From Bordetella parapertussis (GTDB lineage: Bacteria > Pseudomonadota > Gammaproteobacteria > Burkholderiales > Burkholderiaceae_C), in contig CAMDJU010000179.1 in the NCBI GenBank assembly GCA_945900695.1, forward strand, positions 1-5,692: a stretch of DNA of 5,692 nucleotides. Reading direction: 5' to 3'. Of the stretch, positions 1 to 5,692 are shown piece by piece (position 1 is the stretch's first letter; each line of letters begins with the position of its first letter). The notes under the pieces were generated by a model. It was given only the letters and a program-made list of their open reading frames with translations, had not been told where the DNA came from and made no database searches. A program made the position numbers and the translations under genes.

Positions 1-1
1 G

Positions 2-487
2 TTTGGCGCCACCTTGGCCCCCACCAGCGCTTGGCAAATTTTGCAAGGCATTGAAACCCTGCCGCTGCGCATGGAGCGCCATTGCCGCAATGCGTTGGCG
101 GTGGCCCGGCATTTGCAAAACCACCCCAAGGTGAGTTGGGTGCACTACCCGGGCTTGCCCGAGCACCCGCAACACGCGTTGGTGAAAAAGCAAATGCGCT
201 GCGTGGATGGCGTGCCAGGCGGATCAGGCCTCTTGGTGTTTGGCGTCAAGGGTGGTTTGCCCGCGGGGGTGCGCTTCATCGAGTCGGCCCGTTTCATGAG
301 CCACCTGGCCAACATTGGCGACACCCGCACCCTGATCATTCACCCGGCATCCACCACCCATCGCCAACTCGACGAGGCGCAGCAAATCAAAGCCGGTGTG
401 TTGCCCGACATGGTGCGCATGTCGGTGGGCTTGGAGCACATTGATGACATCTTGTGGGACATCGATCAATCCTTGGACCAGGCTTGA
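2..487 (+). CDS. metY: O-acetylhomoserine sulfhydrylase (aminocarboxypropyltransferase), C-terminal part, cut by window edge
   Basis: This is a PLP-dependent enzyme of the Cys/Met metabolism family. MetY enzymes make homocysteine from O-acetylhomoserine and sulfide in the cytoplasm, and many also accept methanethiol to give methionine directly. The reading frame is open to the left edge, leaving 161 residues visible of about 430 expected. The PLP-binding lysine lies upstream and cannot be checked. Visible family signatures are LQGIETLPLRMERH near the start, SHLANIGDTRTLIIHPAS, then STTHRQL with the Arg (visible residue 121) expected to bind the substrate carboxylate, and the closing VRMSVGLEHIDD. 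The TTG at 14 is internal, not a real start. The sulfhydrylase fits better than cystathionine gamma-synthase because of the HLANIGD and HPASTTHRQL wording. The next gene follows after 35 bases, so co-transcription is likely. The gene symbol could equally be metZ or another paralog name. Confidence 0.93.
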   Translation, partial: FGATLAPTSAWQILQGIETLPLRMERHCRNALAVARHLQNHPKVSWVHYPGLPEHPQHALVKKQMRCVDGVPGGSGLLVFGVKGGLPAGVRFIESARFMSHLANIGDTRTLIIHPASTTHRQLDEAQQIKAGVLPDMVRMSVGLEHIDDILWDIDQSLDQA

Positions 488-511
488 AGAGAGACCGCAA
501 CCATTCAAAAG

Positions 512-516
512 AGGAG
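512..516 (+). promoter_or_regulatory. Shine-Dalgarno site for the acyl-CoA synthetase
   Basis: AGGAG sits 6 bases before the ATG at 523. It decides the start: the same frame is open back to a GTG at 454 inside metY, but that upstream stretch has no such site and the family-like protein begins after 523. Confidence 0.8.
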
Positions 517-522
517 ACAACC

Positions 523-2172
523 ATGGCATCGATTTACGAACAACACCTGGACAAAAACAACGCCAACCATGTGCCTCTGTCGCCGGTGAGTTTTGTTGAG
601 CGCAGTGCCGAGGTGTATGGCGATTTGCCCGCCGTCATCCACGGCCAGCGCCGCTATACCTGGGCCCAGGTGCGCGAACGCTCGGCCCGGTTGGCCGCGG
701 CTTTGCAAAGTTTGGGTGTGGGTCAGGGGTCTACGGTCAGCGTGATGCTGCACAACACCCCCGAAATGGTCGAGGTGCATTACGCTGTACCCGCACTCAA
801 CGCGGTGCTCAATGCTTTGAACACCCGGCTGGATGCCGATCTGATCGCCTGGCAGATGAACCATTGCGAAGCAAAGGTGCTGATCACCGATACCGAGTTT
901 TCGCCCACCATCAGCTTGGCCTTGAAGGCCTTGAACGAGGTGCACGGTCGCCAGGTCACCGTGATCGATGTGAGTGACAGCGAGTTCACTGGCGCGGGTG
1001 AGCGCGTGGGCAACTTGCACTACGAAGATTGGTTGGCCGCCCACCCACCTTTGGCGCAGTTGCCAGGCCCGGTTGACGAGTGGGACGCGATCGCGGTGTC
1101 GTACACGTCGGGCACCACGGGCGACCCCAAGGGCGTGGTCACCCACCACCGGGGGGCTTACCTGAATGCGGTGTGCAATGCCGCCACATGGACCATGCCG
1201 CACTTTCCGCGCTACCTGTGGACCTTGCCGATGTTTCATTGCAATGGTTGGTGTTTTCCGTGGACCGTGGCCATGCTCGGCGGCACCCATGTGTGTTTGC
1301 GCAAGGTCGACGCGGCGTCGATTTTGCAAGCCATGCGCGAGCACGGTGTCAACCACTACTGCGCGGCCCCCATCGTGCACAACCTGATCATCCAGGCCGA
1401 CCCCGCCTTGCGCGAGGGAGTGCCGCGCGGCGTGCGTGGCATGGTGGCGGGTGCGGCCCCACCGGCAGCCATGATCGAGGGCATGGCCCAGATTGGTTTT
1501 GACATCACCCATGTCTATGGTTTGACCGAGGTGTATGGCCCAGCAGCCGGTGCGGTCAAGCGCGAGAGCTGGGCCCAGGCCGATGTGTCCGAGCAAGCCC
1601 GCCTCAATGGCCGCCAAGGGGTGCGCTACGAGCTGCAAGAGGGCATGACGGTGATGCACCCTGAAACCATGACTGAGATTGCCGCCGATGGCCAGACCAT
1701 GGGCGAGATCATGTTTCGCGGCAACATCGTGATGAAGGGTTATCTGAAAAACCCCAGCGCCACCCAAAAAGCATTCGAAGGCGGGTGGTTTCACACCGGC
1801 GACTTGGCGGTGATGGAGCCAGACCGCTATGTGAAGATCCGCGACCGCAGCAAGGACATCATCATCTCGGGTGGCGAGAACATCAGCTCCTTGGAAGTGG
1901 AAGATGCCTTGTACCGCCATCCCGCCGTGATGGCCTGTGCGGTGGTGGCCAAGCCCGATGCCAAGTGGGGCGAAACCCCGTTGGCATTTGTTGAACTCAA
2001 GGCCGGCGTCGAGGTCCAGGCCGAAGACTTGGTGGCCCATTGCCGCGGCTTGCTGGCCGGCTACAAAGTGCCCCGTGAGGTGCGCTTTGAGCCCATTCCC
2101 AAAACCTCGACCGGCAAAATCCAAAAATTCGTGTTGCGCGAACGCGCCCAATCCACCCAGGCCTTCGACTAA
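523..2172 (+). CDS. AMP-forming acyl-CoA synthetase (medium-chain / DmdB-like acyl-CoA ligase)
   Basis: This 549-residue adenylate-forming enzyme activates a carboxylic acid with ATP to an acyl-adenylate and then transfers it to CoA. The length is full for the family. Motifs in order: a signature loop YTSGTTGDPKGV at 194-205; HCNGW at 239-243, in the acyl-pocket region; YGLTEVYGP at 332-339, an adenine/acyl-binding motif; WFHTGD at 422-427, with the ATP-ribose-binding Asp 427; RDRSKDIIISGGENIS at 440-455, which contains the hinge; and PKTSTGK near the end with the catalytic Lys 532. All key residues are intact. There is no signal peptide, so it is cytoplasmic. The HCNGW motif and the N-terminal wording (NHVPLSPVSF, LNALNTRLD) match the group that includes bacterial 3-methylmercaptopropionate-CoA ligase (DmdB) and plant acyl-activating enzymes. 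Relatives use short- to medium-chain fatty acids, so the substrate cannot be fixed from sequence. It lies 35 bases after metY. Confidence 0.93.
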   Translation: MASIYEQHLDKNNANHVPLSPVSFVERSAEVYGDLPAVIHGQRRYTWAQVRERSARLAAALQSLGVGQGSTVSVMLHNTPEMVEVHYAVPALNAVLNALNTRLDADLIAWQMNHCEAKVLITDTEFSPTISLALKALNEVHGRQVTVIDVSDSEFTGAGERVGNLHYEDWLAAHPPLAQLPGPVDEWDAIAVSYTSGTTGDPKGVVTHHRGAYLNAVCNAATWTMPHFPRYLWTLPMFHCNGWCFPWTVAMLGGTHVCLRKVDAASILQAMREHGVNHYCAAPIVHNLIIQADPALREGVPRGVRGMVAGAAPPAAMIEGMAQIGFDITHVYGLTEVYGPAAGAVKRESWAQADVSEQARLNGRQGVRYELQEGMTVMHPETMTEIAADGQTMGEIMFRGNIVMKGYLKNPSATQKAFEGGWFHTGDLAVMEPDRYVKIRDRSKDIIISGGENISSLEVEDALYRHPAVMACAVVAKPDAKWGETPLAFVELKAGVEVQAEDLVAHCRGLLAGYKVPREVRFEPIPKTSTGKIQKFVLRERAQSTQAFD

Positions 2173-2216
2173 ACCTGCATGGGTTAAATTGTTCGCCTCT
2201 ACTCACCCCCGATCCA

Positions 2217-2221
2217 AAGGA
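2217..2221 (+). promoter_or_regulatory. Shine-Dalgarno site for the DUF442 sulfurtransferase
   Basis: AAGGA lies 5 bases before the ATG at 2227, in the 54-base gap after the acyl-CoA synthetase. It supports 2227 as the start over the later in-frame ATG codons at 2281 and 2293. Confidence 0.7.
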
Positions 2222-2226
2222 AGTCC

Positions 2227-2571
2227 ATGTCATTGCCCGTCACCCAGCACAGCGACACATTCGCCACCATTGGCCAACTCATGCCCACCGACATGGCCGC
2301 TGTGGCCGCCATGGGCTTTCAAAGCGTGATCAACAACCGCCCCGATGGCGAGGGCGGTCCCGACCAACCCACCAGCGCCTTAATGGCCCAAGCGGCCCAA
2401 GCGGCCGGGTTGACATATGCCTATTTGCCCGTGGTGGCCGGCATGATCACCGCCGATCAAGCGCGTGCTTTTGCCCAGTGGTTGGGCGAGCAACCTGGCC
2501 CGGTGCTGGCGTTTTGCCGCTCGGGCGCGCGCTCCACCCAATTGCGCGACATGGCCCGCGCTTTCGAATGA
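2227..2571 (+). CDS. TIGR01244/DUF442 family sulfurtransferase (beta-lactamase-hydrolase-like, phosphatase fold)
   Basis: A 114-residue cytoplasmic protein consisting of a single DUF442 domain. Family hallmarks are VINNRPD at 34-40, a conserved TSALMAQAAQAAGL helix in the middle, LPV at 67-69, and the active-site loop FCRSGARS with Cys 97 and Arg 102. The C-X4-R spacing is that of rhodanese-type sulfurtransferases rather than the C-X5-R of tyrosine phosphatases, although the fold is related to dual-specificity phosphatases. In the BigR operons of Xylella and Agrobacterium a similar domain is fused to a persulfide dioxygenase (Blh). Here it stands alone. The likely role is moving or sensing persulfide sulfur; the donor and acceptor are unknown. 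Its stop codon overlaps an 11-codon frame (ATGA), and the SulP transporter begins 31 bases later. Confidence 0.85.
   Translation: MSLPVTQHSDTFATIGQLMPTDMAAVAAMGFQSVINNRPDGEGGPDQPTSALMAQAAQAAGLTYAYLPVVAGMITADQARAFAQWLGEQPGPVLAFCRSGARSTQLRDMARAFE
2385..2406 (+). repeat. short tandem repeat, 9-base period, inside the DUF442 gene
   Basis: The sequence reads GGCCCAA, GCGGCCCAA, GCGGCC, about 2.4 copies of a 9-base unit, and encodes the Ala-Gln-Ala-Ala-Gln-Ala-Ala stretch of a helix. Length changes would be in frame. It is probably just alanine-rich coding sequence. Confidence 0.6.
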
Positions 2572-2603
2572 CCCCTCGGCACAACCCCGGGTTAAACGCT
2601 TGA
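2568..2603 (+). other. possible 11-codon coupling ORF between the DUF442 and SulP genes
   Basis: An ATG at 2568 overlaps the DUF442 stop as ATGA. It opens a frame of 11 codons (MTPRHNPGLNA) that ends with TGA at 2601-2603, and the last A of that stop is the first base of the SulP ATG (TGATG). The SulP gene has no recognisable Shine-Dalgarno site, so ribosomes might reach its start by termination and re-initiation through this frame. The geometry is seen directly; translation of the frame is inference and it may be coincidental. Confidence 0.3.
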
Positions 2604-4300
2604 TGGGCTGGCTGCGCGGCCCGACGTGGTGGCGCGCTGACCAGCGGCGCCACTGGGCCGGTGATGCGGTGGCTGGTGCGGTGGTGACAGTGTTGGTCAT
2701 CCCGCAAAGCTTGGCCTACGCCATGTTGGCGGGTCTGCCGCCCACCATGGGTTTGTACGCCAGTGTGTGGCCGGTATTGGCCTATGCATTTTTGGGCAGC
2801 AGCCAGGTGCTGGCGGTCGGCCCCGTGGCCGTGACCTCTTTGATGACCGCCAGCGCCTTGTTGCCTTTGGCGGTGGCGGCTTCGCCCGAATATGTGGCTT
2901 TGGCCATGGGCTTGGCATTGCTGTCGGGCCTGATGCTCACCTTGGCAGGTGTGTTGCGCTTGGGTTTTTTGGCCTATTTTTTAAGCCAACCTGTGATCAG
3001 TGGTTTTGTCTCGGGGGTGGCCATCTTGATCGCCATCGGCCAGTTGCCTGGCATCTTGGGCATCACAGTTGAAGGTCGTGGGGTGGCTCAAACCCTTTTG
3101 GGGGTGTGGCAACAAGTGCAGCACATCCATGTGCCCACCGCCGCATTGGGCCTGGGTGCGGTGGCGTTGTTGTGGTGGGCGCGCAGCCACCTGGCCCGTG
3201 CCTGGGGCCGCTGGTTCGGCGCCCCAGAGGTTGGGGCGTGGATGGCCCGCATGGCCCCATTGGTGGTGGTTTTGCTGGCCACCCTGATCGTTCTCCTCAC
3301 CGGTGGTGCGCAAGCGCTGGGTGTGGCGGTGGTGGGGCCCATCGAGCCCGGCCTGCCCCAATGGCAAGGGGTGTTTTTGGACAGCGGGCAATGGCTCTCA
3401 TTGTGTCTGCCCGCTCTGTTGATTGCCCTGATTGGTTTTGTCGAAAGCGTCTCGCTGGCGCAAGCCTATGCCTTGCAGCGACAGCAGCGTTTGGCACCCA
3501 ACCGCGAGTTGTTGGGCCTGGGCGTGGCCAATGTGCTCAGCGGCTTCACCGGTGGCTACAGCGTGGCGGGGGGCTTTTCTCGCACCGTGATCAATGCGTC
3601 AGCCGGGGCCCAAACGCCCATGGCCAGTGTGGTGGCAGCCTTGTTGATGGCGGGGGTGATGCTGGGTTTTTCGCAGGCGTTTGAGGTTTTGCCCGTGGCG
3701 GTTTTGTCGGCGTCTATTTTGGTCTCGGTGTTGACCTTGATCGATGTGCAAACCCTGCGCCAAGCCTGGCGCTATGACACTGCGGACGCATGGAGTTGGT
3801 TGGCCACTTTTGCTGGCGTGTTGGTGGCCGGTGTGGAGATCGGCATTGGCATGGGCGTGGTGTTGTCGCTGGGTGTGCTGGTGTGGCGCAGCAGCCGACC
3901 GCACATGGCGGTGGTCGGGCGCATTGCAGGCACCGAGCACTTTCGCAACATCGAGCGCCACCGGGTGGAGACCTTGCCCGGTTTGATCGCCTTGCGGGTC
4001 GATGAGAGTTTGTTTTTTGCCAATGCAGCGGCACTGGAAGAAAAGGTGGGCGATTTGTTGTCGCAGCACAGCGATACCCGATGCTTGTTGCTGATCTTGT
4101 CGGCGGTGAACCGCATCGACACCACCGCTTTGATCATGCTCGACGAGTTGGAGCGCAGCTTGGCCCTCAAAGGGGTGCAGCTGCAGTTGGCCGAGGTCAA
4201 AGGCCCGGTGATGGATCGCTTGGGGTCAACCGATTTGGGCCAGCGCTTGGCCAGCCGCATTTACCTCAGCACCAACGAGGCGTTCAACGCCCACCGTTGA
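2603..4300 (+). CDS. SulP family inorganic anion transporter with C-terminal STAS domain
   Basis: A 565-residue inner-membrane transporter of the SulP/SLC26 family. The hydrophobic part covers about residues 21-430, consistent with the 7+7 inverted-repeat fold. Signatures are VIPQSLAYAMLAGLPP at 32-47 (first helix, anion-site region), AVGPVAVTSLM at 71-81, FVESVSLAQAYA at 279-290 with the conserved Glu 281, and the GGYSVAGGFSRT loop at 317-328. A STAS domain fills about 458-563, with SAVNRIDTTAL at 500-510 matching its usual signature. Family members carry sulfate, bicarbonate or C4-dicarboxylates; the neighbouring sulfur genes favour sulfate or another sulfur oxyanion, but this is inference. 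The start is the first in-frame ATG after the DUF442 gene, giving the usual short charged N-terminus. There is no clear ribosome-binding site, and TTG at 2600 is an alternative. The 3' end overlaps the convergent hydrolase gene by 17 bases. Confidence 0.93.
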   Translation: MGWLRGPTWWRADQRRHWAGDAVAGAVVTVLVIPQSLAYAMLAGLPPTMGLYASVWPVLAYAFLGSSQVLAVGPVAVTSLMTASALLPLAVAASPEYVALAMGLALLSGLMLTLAGVLRLGFLAYFLSQPVISGFVSGVAILIAIGQLPGILGITVEGRGVAQTLLGVWQQVQHIHVPTAALGLGAVALLWWARSHLARAWGRWFGAPEVGAWMARMAPLVVVLLATLIVLLTGGAQALGVAVVGPIEPGLPQWQGVFLDSGQWLSLCLPALLIALIGFVESVSLAQAYALQRQQRLAPNRELLGLGVANVLSGFTGGYSVAGGFSRTVINASAGAQTPMASVVAALLMAGVMLGFSQAFEVLPVAVLSASILVSVLTLIDVQTLRQAWRYDTADAWSWLATFAGVLVAGVEIGIGMGVVLSLGVLVWRSSRPHMAVVGRIAGTEHFRNIERHRVETLPGLIALRVDESLFFANAAALEEKVGDLLSQHSDTRCLLLILSAVNRIDTTALIMLDELERSLALKGVQLQLAEVKGPVMDRLGSTDLGQRLASRIYLSTNEAFNAHR

Positions 4301-4301
4301 A
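4283..4301. repeat. inverted repeat spanning the stop codons of two convergent genes
   Basis: TTCAACG (4283-4289) and CGTTGAA (4295-4301) form a perfect 7-bp stem around the 5-base loop CCCAC. The SulP stop TGA is at 4298-4300 and the hydrolase stop, on the minus strand, at 4286-4284, so each arm carries one stop. No T-rich tract follows on either side, so it is at best a weak bidirectional terminator or an RNA 3'-end hairpin. Confidence 0.55.
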
Positions 4302-5384
4302 GTCGGCCAAGGCCCGCGCCATGCGGCTGACGAAACCGGGGAAATGCGCCGGGTCGATCCAGCGTACCACCACCACCGCTTGGTGGGCGGGCTCGATCCA
4401 CACATAGTTGCCCCCGGCACCGAACATGAATTGGCTTGCTGCACTGGCCCCCGGAAAAGCCTCGCCTTGGGGGTTGAGCCAATTGAGCCAGCCGTAAAAC
4501 GGTGCCAGGGCTTGCGGCTGGCGCATGCGCTCAAGCCAGGCCGTCGGCACCAACGAGCGTTGTTGACCAACGACTGTCCATTGGCCTTGTTGCAGCACCA
4601 GTTGGGCAATGCGCGCTTGGTCCGTGGTGCTGATGCGCACCCCGCCCCCCCAATGGCTGCCCCCAGGCACCGAAGCCACGCGCTGTGCGGCCTGGCCTGC
4701 GCGGGCGGGCAAGTCCACCCAAGATTGGTCGTATCCCTCCCAGTGAAAGCCTTCGCCGCCGCCGATGGGGTGAAGAATGCTTTGCTCAAACACTTGGGGC
4801 AGGGCTTGGCCAAACAAATGCAGCAAGGCCAGCGACAACTGGTTGATGCGCACATCGTTGTATTCCCAATAAGTGCCAGGGGCTTGCAAAGGCCGCGCAT
4901 CGCCCTTTTGGCCTTGCACGGGTTTGGGGTCAAGCACCAGTTTGCGGTAGCGGTCCACCTGATCGGGAATGCCAAAACAAGTGCCCTCCCATTCGCTGGT
5001 TTGGCTCAGCAAATGCGCCCAGGTGATGGGGCGGTTGTGCTCGCTGTCAAAGCCAATGCCAGGCAAGCGGCGCACCACGGGCGCATCGGCGTCGGGCAAC
5101 AAGCCACGCCCATGGGCCACACCAGCGAGCAAGGCCAAATAGGTTTTGGCCACGCTGAAGGTTTGATCGGCCCGCTCAGGCTCGCCCCAGGACTGGCGCA
5201 GTTCACCATCGATCCAAACTTGCCCCGACACCGGCCCACGCGCGTGGACTGGGCCGTGCAAGCGGTTCCAAGGTGGTGGGTCGTCGTGGTGCACGCCATA
5301 GCGCAGCGGTTCTGCGTGGGGGTCGCGGGTCCAAGCCACCTCGTGGTCTTGGGCATGGGCAATGGCTTCTTGAAAGTTCGTCAT
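4284..5384 (-). CDS. serine hydrolase, beta-lactamase class C / S12-like
   Basis: A 366-residue protein of the COG1680-type penicillin-binding-protein-fold hydrolases; relatives include esterases, amidases and D-peptidases. The nucleophile motif SVAK gives Ser 77 and Lys 80. The tyrosine motif is WEYND (Tyr 175), with Asp where Asn is usual (Y-x-N). The usual third motif (K/H-T/S-G) is replaced by FGAGGN at 321-326 before the IEPAHQAVVVVRW strand. No signal peptide or lipobox is visible, so it is probably cytoplasmic, and the substrate is unknown. The start chosen is the ATG at 5384, because MTNFQEAIAHAQ looks like a natural N-terminus; an in-frame ATG at 5450 would add 22 residues, and neither has a good ribosome-binding site. 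It runs opposite to SulP and diverges from the racemase, so it is its own transcription unit in this window. Confidence 0.85.
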   Translation of the reverse strand: MTNFQEAIAHAQDHEVAWTRDPHAEPLRYGVHHDDPPPWNRLHGPVHARGPVSGQVWIDGELRQSWGEPERADQTFSVAKTYLALLAGVAHGRGLLPDADAPVVRRLPGIGFDSEHNRPITWAHLLSQTSEWEGTCFGIPDQVDRYRKLVLDPKPVQGQKGDARPLQAPGTYWEYNDVRINQLSLALLHLFGQALPQVFEQSILHPIGGGEGFHWEGYDQSWVDLPARAGQAAQRVASVPGGSHWGGGVRISTTDQARIAQLVLQQGQWTVVGQQRSLVPTAWLERMRQPQALAPFYGWLNWLNPQGEAFPGASAASQFMFGAGGNYVWIEPAHQAVVVVRWIDPAHFPGFVSRMARALADFNGGR

Positions 5385-5501
5385 GGTGTGTGCGGCAGTG
5401 GGTCCATCGATGGGGAGCAAATGTACAGCCACCGAGGGGCCCCAAGCCATGGGTCAAAATGTCCGATCGACACCCCTCTACCCCCCAGCCAGGTTGCGAG
5501 C
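5385..5501. other. divergent intergenic region between the serine hydrolase and the racemase-like gene
   Basis: This 117-base gap should hold promoters for both flanking genes. It shrinks to 51 bases if the hydrolase starts at 5450. I found no convincing -35/-10 pair: a TTGACC on the minus strand (5457-5452) has no partner at 16-18 bases. A 10-base palindrome CCATCGATGG lies at 5404-5413 and GGGGCCCC at 5436-5443, both within chance expectation. Confidence 0.5.
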
Positions 5502-5692
5502 ATGAAAAAATTTTTGGTCATCGTCCCCTTTGCCATGTCCGAAGACAACCGCGAACTTCGCCGCCAGCAATTGGACAGCTTGGCCTTGCCCCCAGGCGTG
5601 CAGTTTGAATACCGCTCGGTCAAGGCCGGCCCGGTCAACTATGCCAGCCACCACGACTTTGTGCTGGCCGATGTGTCGATTTTTGAGGCGGG
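5502..5692 (+). CDS. Asp/Glu/hydantoin racemase family protein, N-terminal part, cut by window edge
   Basis: The frame opens at ATG 5502 and stays open to the right edge, showing 63 residues of a protein expected to be about 220-240 long. The N-terminus KKFLVIVPFAMSEDN is a hydrophobic beta strand followed by a polar loop, as in cytoplasmic aspartate/glutamate or hydantoin racemases. It continues with RRQQLDSL, then FEYRSVKAGPVNYAS and VLADVSIFEA, which resemble the segment before the first catalytic Cys. Neither catalytic cysteine of the family is reached, so activity and substrate cannot be judged. A weak AGG lies 8 bases before the start. Codons 2-4 plus one base form an A6T5 run. The family assignment rests on overall likeness and is moderately sure. 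Confidence 0.72.
   Translation, partial: MKKFLVIVPFAMSEDNRELRRQQLDSLALPPGVQFEYRSVKAGPVNYASHHDFVLADVSIFEA

Noticed and set aside
454..522. Upstream GTG start extending the acyl-CoA synthetase by 23 residues into metY
   Set aside because: A good AGGAG site sits 6 bases before ATG 523, and the family-like sequence starts there.
505..2151. A 548-codon open frame on the minus strand, antisense to almost the whole acyl-CoA synthetase
   Set aside because: It is His/Gly/Gln-rich with no recognisable domain. It exactly shadows a gene with all motifs intact, and long antisense frames are common in GC-rich genes with strong third-position bias.
2172..2185. AACC/GGTT hairpin just after the acyl-CoA synthetase as a terminator
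   Set aside because: Only 4 base pairs around a 6-base loop with no T tract after it, too weak to call.
2465..2602. Upstream extension of the SulP frame overlapping the DUF442 gene by about 100 bases
   Set aside because: The translated extension is Arg/Ala/Cys-rich and unlike a SulP N-terminus. It is the shadow of the DUF442 coding frame; ATG 2603 gives a normal family start.
4226..4975. A 249-codon minus-strand frame over the hydrolase and SulP ends
   Set aside because: It is out of frame with the hydrolase, which has clear catalytic motifs. Its own translation is Cys/Arg/Trp-rich with no domain, so it is a shadow.
5404..5413. Palindrome CCATCGATGG as an operator
   Set aside because: Ten-base palindromes are expected several times by chance in a window of this size, and no regulator gene is nearby.
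5452..5457. TTGACC on the minus strand as a -35 box for the serine hydrolase
   Set aside because: No -10-like hexamer lies at 16-18 bases; the nearest TACATT is 26 bases away.

Overview
The window is GC-rich, densely coded bacterial DNA. Leucine is very often encoded by TTG alongside CTG. Both that codon habit and the protein sequences suggest a betaproteobacterium of the order Burkholderiales, most like freshwater Comamonadaceae (Limnohabitans/Rhodoferax type). This is inference from sequence character; no marker gene is present to confirm it.

Layout: (1) 2-487 (+) is the C-terminal ~160 residues of an O-acetylhomoserine sulfhydrylase of the MetY type, cut by the left edge. (2) 523-2172 (+) is a complete AMP-forming acyl-CoA synthetase of the medium-chain/methylmercaptopropionate-CoA ligase-like group. 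(3) 2227-2571 (+) is a small stand-alone TIGR01244/DUF442 sulfurtransferase with a Cys-X4-Arg active-site loop. (4) 2603-4300 (+) is a SulP-family anion transporter with a C-terminal STAS domain. (5) 4284-5384 (-) is a serine hydrolase of the beta-lactamase class C / S12 type, convergent with and overlapping the SulP gene. (6) 5502-right edge (+) is the start of an Asp/Glu/hydantoin racemase-like protein, divergent from the hydrolase.

The first four genes lie head to tail with gaps of only 35, 55 and 31 bases and no convincing terminator, so they could be one transcription unit. Three of the four have a possible sulfur theme: homocysteine/methionine synthesis, a sulfurtransferase-like domain and a sulfate-permease-family transporter. 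The ligase resembles the family that includes the methylmercaptopropionate-CoA ligase DmdB. A shared role in sulfur or methanethiol assimilation is a hypothesis, not something the sequence proves.

The gene content is ordinary for this group, and I see no mobile element, RNA gene, CRISPR array or clearly new system. The two most distinctive details are at gene junctions. An 11-codon open frame links the sulfurtransferase stop (ATGA overlap) to the SulP start (TGATG overlap). The stop codons of the convergent SulP and hydrolase genes sit at the two ends of a 7-bp-stem inverted repeat within a 17-base overlap.
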